The notes under the pieces were generated by a model, which was not told the origin of the DNA, did no database searches, and saw nothing but the letters and a program-made list of their open reading frames with translations. From the NCBI GenBank assembly GCA_018466975.1, contig JAENRS010000020.1:1-64000 (forward strand): a stretch of DNA of 64,000 nt. The letters are read 5' to 3'. Made by a program: the position numbers and the translations under genes. Position 1 is the stretch's first letter; each line of letters starts with the position of its first letter. Origin of the DNA: Sparassis latifolia. Its lineage: Eukaryota > Basidiomycota > Agaricomycetes > Polyporales > Sparassidaceae. Positions 58,705-64,000 of this stretch are shown here, one piece after another.

Positions 58705-60481
58705 TCATACATGCCCAAGGATGGTTTGAGGTTGATACGGCTCCTCGAGATACTTCAGCTCTTCCGGCGTCAGGGAAACATATACGCCACCTAGCAACGG
58801 CGGCGTCATCACTAGCTTGACGGAGGGTAACAACACTTAGGCTCACCGATGATGTCCTTTAGGTTGTCCAGGCTAGTCATACCGACGATCGGTGCGCTCA
58901 CGCCGGGTCGGGATATGACCCAGGCGATCGCGATCTGGGCCATACTCACTCCTTTCTGTTTTGCGACCTCCTCGACTCTGCGGATCATCCGAGTGTGAGT
59001 GCGTTCAGACTCGTCCATCTCAGAGTGTGCGTACCGTTTCACAATCTCGGGGGTTCCTGTGCCTTTGTAGTTCGGGATGAACCTGCGAGGCAAATTCAGA
59101 CGACCAGAAAGAGGATATCTGAGATCGATATACCAGTCGGTGCTGCCTCGCGTCGATTGTTCGCCCAGTGGGCGAGTAAGCAAGCCACGTCCGAGGGGCG
59201 ACCATGGAATCGAGCCAACGCCGAACATCTGAGTGCAAGATTTATTGTGTATAGCTCAGATTGTGTGCAAGAGCGAGCAAGCGAGCGCACCTTCAAGGTG
59301 GGGAACATCTCGCGCTCCTCTTCGCGGTACATCAAACTGTAGTGGTTCTGCATCGAGATGAAGGGCGTGAGGTTGTTCTTGATCGCGTAATCTGCACAAG
59401 AGGCTCGCATGAATCAATACACCAATTATTCGGCGACTTACTCTGCATGGCATGGACTGGTATTTAAAAGCATTTGTTATGCTATCCATATGTCGCGTAC
59501 TGAGAGTGGCACGTACGCTGGTAGGCGTAGCAGGAGCTCATCCCGATGTAGCGAACGTAGCCAGCCTTGACGATATCATGAAGGGCCTGCATCTAGATCC
59601 CGATTCGACGTTCTATACAGAAGACACGTAACGATCTTGCTCACTGTCTCCTCAATCGGCGTGTTGTAATCGAAGCGGTGACCTATGGGCAAGAGCAAGT
59701 CATCAAATTTATAAAGGACGAGGAAGACGGTGCTGACACTGGTATACATCAACGTAGTCAAGTTGCAGGCGCTCCAAACTGCCTTTCACGGATTCGAAGA
59801 TGTGCTAGTAATGAGGTGGGTGATTTCAGGGAAAAATTCGAGAAGGTTCGGTAGCGTTTACCTTCCGACTGAGACCGTGCTGGTTTACAAGACCGAAGTC
59901 TTCCGGAGATTTTCCTGAGATCCTGACATTGGCTCCCCATTGTCCCGGGATGATGGGATTGAAAAGCTGGAGGGGCGCATTCAGCTGGTTCATCTGAGAG
60001 ATGGAGAAGGTCTACCTTGGTCATGACGACAATCTCAGCGCGAGGTAGCTTCAGCTGCTTGATCGCCTTGCCGAGGATGATCTCAGACAGTCCGTTCGAG
60101 TACATCTACAATCACAAATGTGCTGAACTTAGCATCACACACGTAGCACCCAAAATTACAACTATCCACGTCGGCGGTATCGAACGTCTGGATGCCAGCT
60201 TCATACCTGGAAGCGGGTCAATGAACTGAACACGTTCGCGTGACAGGAGACGCTGCTCACGCATATTTGATATGTTTGATAGCCTCCTCTTCGCCAAGGA
60301 CCCACTTCTGCCAGTCGGGGCTGCCGTACTGCATGCAGCCCAGGATGATCTTGGAAACTTTCAACCCGGAGTTGCCCAGGCGGACTGGAATATACGAGCA
60401 AGCCTGAATTCTTTATATTTACGTAGGGCAATTGGTATTCCGCTCACCGTATGGGATCTTCTTGTTCTCCGGGGTACTCAT
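58705..60481 (-). CDS. Aldo-keto reductase (13 exons)
   Basis: Exons 60481-60448, 60384-60261, 60206-60170, 60105-60016, 59984-59862, 59804-59738, 59682-59645, 59592-59517, 59456-59442 (15 nt), 59391-59291, 59228-59134, 59082-58847 and 58790-58705 give 373 codons plus stop. Family motifs: RLGNSGLKVSKIILG at the start, the tetrad Asp in FDTAD and Tyr in MYSNGLSE, Lys in VVMTK, His in CHRFDY, GYVRYIGMSS, NHYSLMYREEEREM, IPWSPLGRGLL, VAKQKGVSMAQIAIAW and YLEEPYQP. It is an NADPH-dependent reductase or voltage-channel-beta-like fold. One oddity: between VVMTK and NAPLQLFNP the frame shifts, and only a 22- or 31-nt intron would restore it. That is too short for normal splicing, so an indel is possible. 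The decayed copy is at 33198-33772. Confidence 0.85.
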
Positions 60482-61336
60482 CTTCAGCCAACCTTGGGAT
60501 GGGCAGTTACTCGACGCTAGCTAGCTCAGGTATCTCTGGGCAGAGGTTCGTCGAAGGACTCTGAGCAATCGATCCTGATATATTTGGGCGAGGAGATGGG
60601 AGTGGGTCTTCGGATGACCAATTCCCTTGTTATGATAGCGCAGCTACAGGTGACTCGTTATCATGTCTGCCGTTCTCCTGCCGTCGTGGTCATTGCCACC
60701 CACATGCTAGAAAGGGAGAGATTCGATTCCTTCCCATGCTATCGGATACCCGATGAAATGATTTTCCCCACCGTTCAAAGAGCCGTGAAACTCCAAAGTA
60801 GAGTAGTCGTGCTTTTTGTTATGTTCTATTTGAAGCGAGACAGGCTGAGATCGTGTAGGACCGCTCCAGCGGTCGCGCGTACCCTGTCGGCTCGAGTCTC
60901 GGCCGCTTGCCAGCGGCGTGTCACACCTATCCCAGCCGTCCGCCGCAGCGCCGGACATTTTGGTCACACTCAGCTCCGAAGTGGAGGATGTCCAGCGGCC
61001 AAAGCCGTAGATAGCAGTTTAGATCAAGAAGTCCGCCATCGATCAAGATCTGACCAACCTACCAAGTCACACGTCAGGTCCACCACAGAACCCCTCTAAC
61101 AACAAAAGGCTTCTCTTGCGAATCTAAAATACTATGTACTCAGAGCACGTACCTACGTACGTAGGGTACAAGTCCGGAGCACAAAACACAGTACACGTAG
61201 CTATGAAACGAGCATATCACATCGCTACAGACAACAAGCATCACGAAAACAACAAACTGGCACCGCCAATAAAACAAAAAGATATACACAGAGATGAACG
61301 TCTCAGACGGCCTATTTCGCTCAGCACCGAGTCCAC
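60482..61336. other. Promoter of the reductase and 3' flank of the kinase
   Basis: A 171-residue plus frame at 60584-61099 has no family similarity and overlaps the reductase promoter. No gene is called. Confidence 0.4.

Positions 61337-64000
<2,664 letters not shown>

Noticed and set aside
60584..61099. 171-residue plus-strand ORF
   Set aside because: It lies over the reductase promoter, has Arg/Ser-rich low-quality sequence and no family similarity or splice context.

Overview
The window looks like nuclear DNA of a filamentous basidiomycete (Agaricomycetes; a wood-decay polypore-like fungus is my guess, the species is not determinable by eye). Evidence: short GT-AG introns of about 48-60 nt in almost every gene, pyrimidine-rich leaders, two FunK1 fungal-type kinases, a BTB protein and MYND proteins in typical mushroom style, and no operons. 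I built gene models by hand and accepted splice sites that kept frame and protein similarity. For the well-supported genes the exon lengths sum to whole codons. No tRNA, rRNA or intact transposon was recognised.

Layout. 0-16 kb is decayed: two members of an unrecognised small gene family (314-1037 and 11816-12401, both minus) flank a DNA primase large subunit remnant (about 5280-6004) and a tandemly duplicated, broken PRP8 splicing-factor copy (6489-11300). Two unknown genes (1467-3742, 13107-14235) lie around them. 16-19 kb holds a small HicA-like gene, a Rab GTPase tail fragment, a minisatellite and a 71-nt tandem repeat. 19-31 kb has FunK1 kinase 1, a BTB gene, an SR-kinase remnant, a 65-nt palindrome and a helical-bundle/TPR gene. 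33-46 kb has an aldo-keto reductase remnant, a secreted amidase with an amidase fragment beside it, and FunK1 kinase 2 between two directly repeated short-chain dehydrogenase copies. 46-64 kb has a coiled-coil protein with Gly/Tyr repeats, a GH3 beta-glucosidase between two inverted MYND-finger copies (one decayed), an unknown conserved-looking gene, an intact aldo-keto reductase and an intact SRPK-type kinase.

The striking theme is pairing. Aldo-keto reductase, amidase, SR-type kinase and MYND protein each occur once as an apparently intact gene and once as a decayed copy, and SDR occurs as two copies that are both damaged. PRP8 and primase are present only as remnants of genes that are normally essential and single-copy, so functional copies should lie elsewhere. 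The locus reads as an accessory region that collects and erodes gene copies, with a few working metabolic genes (beta-glucosidase, amidase, reductase) and signalling genes (SRPK, FunK1). Several genes appear to use GC-AG introns.
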